A stretch of DNA of 18,945 bases, taken from Pseudomonadota bacterium (lineage in GTDB: Bacteria; Pseudomonadota; Alphaproteobacteria; Rhizobiales; Rhizobiaceae). The translations under genes and the position numbers were made by a program. Numbering within the stretch: the stretch's first letter is position 1; every line of letters begins with the position of its first letter. This document shows, in pieces, positions 16,698 to 18,945 of the stretch. Location: the NCBI GenBank assembly GCA_023428515.1, contig JAEYXI010000102.1, positions 1 through 18,945 on the forward strand, given 5' to 3'. The notes under the pieces are model-generated. The model saw only the letters and a list, made by a program, of their open reading frames with translations, ran no database searches and was not told the origin of the DNA.

Positions 16698-18005
16698 TTA
16701 AATATCGAGCGTATGGTCACGTTCCCACTGGGTGAAGTGGGAAGCATAGGAATTCCATTCCTGGTGCTTCAGCTTTAGATATGCCGACGAGAATTCCTCA
16801 CCCAGCGCCGCTTTCAGCGACTTGTCCTTGTCGAACTCCCTGAGCGCGTCGAGCAGGTTGAGCGGCAGCTTGGGCGCGCCCTTCACCTTGTGGCCGTTCT
16901 GGTACATGTCGATGTCGTAGCGCTTGCCGGGATCGGCCTTGGAGCGGATGCCGTCGAGGCCGGCCGCGATGATGACGGCCTGCATCAGATAGGGGTTCGC
17001 CGCGCCGTCGGGCAGGCGCAGTTCGAAGCGGCCCGGCCCCGGCACGCGCACCATATGGGTGCGGTTGTTGCCGGTCCAGGTCACGGTGTTGGGCGCCCAG
17101 GTCGCGCCGGAGACCGTGCGCGGCGCGTTGATGCGCTTGTAGCTGTTGACCGTCGGGTTGGTGATGGCGGCGAGCGCGGAGGCATGCTTCATGATGCCAC
17201 CGAGGAAATGTTTGCCCTTGGCCGACAGGCCGAGCTCCATCTTCGGGTCGGCGAAGACGTTGACCTTGCCGGCCTTGTCCCACACCGAGATATGCGCATG
17301 GCAGCCATTGCCGGTCAGGCCCTGGAACGGCTTCGGCATGAAGGTGGCGCGCAAGCCATGCTTTTCCGCGATCGACTTCACCATGAACTTGAAGAAGGAG
17401 TGCTTGTCGGCGGTGGCGAGCACGTCGTCGAAGGCCCAGTTCATCTCGAACTGGCCGTTCGCATCCTCATGGTCGTTCTGGTACGGGCCCCAGCCCAGCG
17501 CCAGCATGTGGTCGCAGATCTCGGCGATCACGTCGTAGCGGCGCATCACCGCCTGCTGGTCGTAACAGGGCTTTGACGCCGTATCGGCGGGATCGGAGAT
17601 CGCCGTACCGTCGGGTGAGATCAGGAAGAACTCCGCCTCTACGCCAGTCTTCACCCGCAGACCTTCGGCCGCCGCTTCCTTGACCAGCCGGTTCAGCGTG
17701 TCGCGCGGCGCCTGCGCCACCGACTTGTCTTCCATGATGCAGTTGGCCGCCACCCAGGCGACCTCGGGCTTCCACGGCAGCTGGATCACCGAGTCCGGGT
17801 CCGGCACCGCCAGCATGTCGGGATGCGCCGGCGTCAGGTCGAGCCAGGTGGCGAAGCCGGCGAAGCCCGCACCCTCTTTCTGCATGTCTCCTATCGCCGC
17901 CGCCGGGACCAGCTTGGCGCGCTGGCCCGAAAACAGGGCGGTGTAGGAGATCATGAAATATTTGACGCCGTTCTTCCTTGCGAATTGCGCGAGATCAGTT
18001 GCCAA
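16698..18005 (-). CDS. gmaS: GlnT-type glutamine synthetase, probable gamma-glutamylmethylamide synthetase
   Basis: A 435-residue glutamine synthetase-fold ligase of the rhizobial GlnT/GmaS type. Active-site motifs are visible: VEAEFFL (Glu123, Glu125), NDHEDANGQFEMNW (Glu180, Glu187), GNGCHAHIS (236-240, with Cys where classic enzymes have Met), and RVPGPGRFELRLPDGAANPYL (320-340). Homologues are annotated as type III glutamine synthetase. Next to a glutamate-synthase-like and four sox-like genes, the likely reaction is glutamate + methylamine + ATP to gamma-glutamylmethylamide. The start is a TTG (18005) preceded by GGGGAACTCCA; an ATG at 18018-18016 is out of frame. The alignment-like match of the following residues (LAQFARKNGVKYFMISYT) to the family N-terminus supports TTG. 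True glutamine synthetase activity remains an alternative. Confidence 0.88.
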   Translation of the reverse strand: MATDLAQFARKNGVKYFMISYTALFSGQRAKLVPAAAIGDMQKEGAGFAGFATWLDLTPAHPDMLAVPDPDSVIQLPWKPEVAWVAANCIMEDKSVAQAPRDTLNRLVKEAAAEGLRVKTGVEAEFFLISPDGTAISDPADTASKPCYDQQAVMRRYDVIAEICDHMLALGWGPYQNDHEDANGQFEMNWAFDDVLATADKHSFFKFMVKSIAEKHGLRATFMPKPFQGLTGNGCHAHISVWDKAGKVNVFADPKMELGLSAKGKHFLGGIMKHASALAAITNPTVNSYKRINAPRTVSGATWAPNTVTWTGNNRTHMVRVPGPGRFELRLPDGAANPYLMQAVIIAAGLDGIRSKADPGKRYDIDMYQNGHKVKGAPKLPLNLLDALREFDKDKSLKAALGEEFSSAYLKLKHQEWNSYASHFTQWERDHTLDI

Positions 18006-18079
18006 TGGAGTTCCCCATTTGATTTGAATGCGTTCCCCTGGCGCTGTTGTTTTTATCGCCAGCAGTCGTGTCAGTTAGA

Positions 18080-18945
18080 TCAGAAACCGCCCTTGCCGGG
18101 AATCCAGCTCGTGCCGGCAAGCGGCACCTGCGCCATCGCCGCGGCTTCCACCGTCAGCGCGCAGAGATCCTCCGGCTCGAGATTGTGCACGTCGTTCTTG
18201 CCGCAGGCGCGAGCGCTGGTCTGCGTCTCCAGCGTCATCACCTTGAGGTAGTTGGCGAGCCGGCGGCCGGCCGCGACCGGGTCGACGCGCTTCATCAGCT
18301 CGGGGTCCTGCGTGGTGATGCCGGCCGGGTCCTTGCCCTCGTGCCAGTCGTCATAAGCGCCGGCCGTGGAGCCGAGCGCATTGTACTCGGCCTCCCAGTG
18401 CGGATCGTTGTCGCCGAGAGCAATGAGTGCGGCCGTGCCAATCGACACCGCGTCGGCGCCGAGCGCCAGCGCCTTCGCCACGTCGGCGCCGTTCCGGATG
18501 CCGCCCGAGACGATGAGCTGCACCTTGCGGTGCATGCCGAGATCCAGCAGCGCCTGCACCGCCGGGCGGATACAGGCGAGCGTCGGCTGGCCGACATTCT
18601 CGATGAACACTTCCTGCGTCGCCGCCGTGCCGCCCTGCATGCCGTCGAGCACCACGACGTCGGCGCCGGACTTCACCGCTAGCGCCGTATCGTAATAAGG
18701 CCGCGCGCCGCCGACCTTCACATAGATCGGCTTCTCCCAGTCGGTGATCTCCCTGACTTCGAGGATCTTGATCTCGAGGTCGTCGGGCCCGGTCCAGTCG
18801 GGATGGCGGCAGGCCGAGCGCTGGTCGATGCCTTGCGGCAGGTCGCGCATATGGGCGACGCGGTCGGAGATCTTCTGTCCGAGCAGCATGCCGCCGCCGC
18901 CGGGTTTTGCTCCCTGGCCGACGACGATCTCGATCGCGTCGGCGC
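18080..18945 (-). CDS. mgsC: FMN-binding glutamate synthase-like protein, probable MgsC (5' partial)
   Basis: The frame runs off the right edge (reading ADAIEIVVGQGAKPGGGG before the first internal ATG at 18889), so the N-terminus is missing. About 288 residues of a glutamate synthase FMN-domain barrel are present: GQGAKPGGGGMLLGQK, PIYVKVGGARPYYDTALAVK, VVVLDGMQGGTAATQE, QLIVSGGIRNGADVAKALAL with the phosphate-binding GTAALIAL, and the C-terminal CGKNDVHNLEPEDL segment. In N-methylglutamate synthase this is the large subunit, which forms N-methylglutamate; the smaller MgsA and MgsB should lie further right. It ends 74 bases before the synthetase gene. In rhizobia the same family is called GlxD. 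General glutamate synthase is unlikely because the amidotransferase domain is not fused as far as can be seen. Confidence 0.86.
   Translation of the reverse strand, partial: ADAIEIVVGQGAKPGGGGMLLGQKISDRVAHMRDLPQGIDQRSACRHPDWTGPDDLEIKILEVREITDWEKPIYVKVGGARPYYDTALAVKSGADVVVLDGMQGGTAATQEVFIENVGQPTLACIRPAVQALLDLGMHRKVQLIVSGGIRNGADVAKALALGADAVSIGTAALIALGDNDPHWEAEYNALGSTAGAYDDWHEGKDPAGITTQDPELMKRVDPVAAGRRLANYLKVMTLETQTSARACGKNDVHNLEPEDLCALTVEAAAMAQVPLAGTSWIPGKGGF

Noticed and set aside
18038..18062. CTGGCG/CGCCAG inverted repeat between the mgsC-like and synthetase genes
   Set aside because: Six base pairs around a 13-base loop is not distinguishable from chance in this GC-rich sequence.

Overview
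The window looks like a chromosomal piece of a GC-rich alphaproteobacterium of the order Hyphomicrobiales, probably Mesorhizobium/Aminobacter-like. This rests on codon use, on the gene families (CUT1 sugar operon, rhizobial GSIII-type glutamine synthetase, soxBDAG-like genes) and on small intergenic palindromes of a kind common in that group. It is inference from the sequence, not a database match. No rRNA, tRNA, CRISPR or insertion sequence was seen.

Left third (2-4926, + strand): a tightly packed carbohydrate operon. It holds a 5'-truncated MalF-type permease, a MalG-type permease, a MalK/UgpC-type ATPase, a xylose-isomerase-like TIM-barrel protein and a Gfo/Idh/MocA oxidoreductase. A strong hairpin at 4966-4995 closes it. 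The substrate-binding protein would lie off the left edge. The order resembles thuEFGKAB of Sinorhizobium, with a TIM-barrel enzyme where ThuA would be. The first ~37 bases are a G/C homopolymer-like run that looks like a bad contig end.

Middle (5124-10762): two tandem secreted DUF1254/DUF1214 proteins, a convergent small DUF3307 membrane protein (- strand), a full-length ABC exporter (fused membrane and ATPase domains), and an AT-richer island. The island encodes a PadR-like regulator with an apparent frameshift at its 5' end and an overlapping 77-residue stand-alone 'permease prefix domain 2'-like protein.

Right part (10800-18945, - strand, transcribed right to left): the order is [FMN glutamate-synthase-like protein, truncated by the window edge] - GSIII-type glutamine synthetase - soxB-like - soxD-like - soxA-like - soxG-like. 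The last four would usually be named heterotetrameric sarcosine oxidase. Next to a glutamine synthetase and a glutamate-synthase-like gene, the set is better read as the N-methylglutamate pathway for methylamine: GmaS makes gamma-glutamylmethylamide, Mgs makes N-methylglutamate, and MgdABCD oxidises it to glutamate plus a one-carbon unit. Directly downstream, on the same strand, lies a guanidinium exporter gene (gdx/sugE). Its leader carries two hairpins with ACGA tetraloops, the hallmark of a guanidine-II (mini-ykkC) riboswitch.

The most rewarding points are the guanidine-II riboswitch/gdx unit beside a methylated-amine operon, the reinterpretation of the sox genes, and the frameshifted PadR plus orphan prefix-domain pair.
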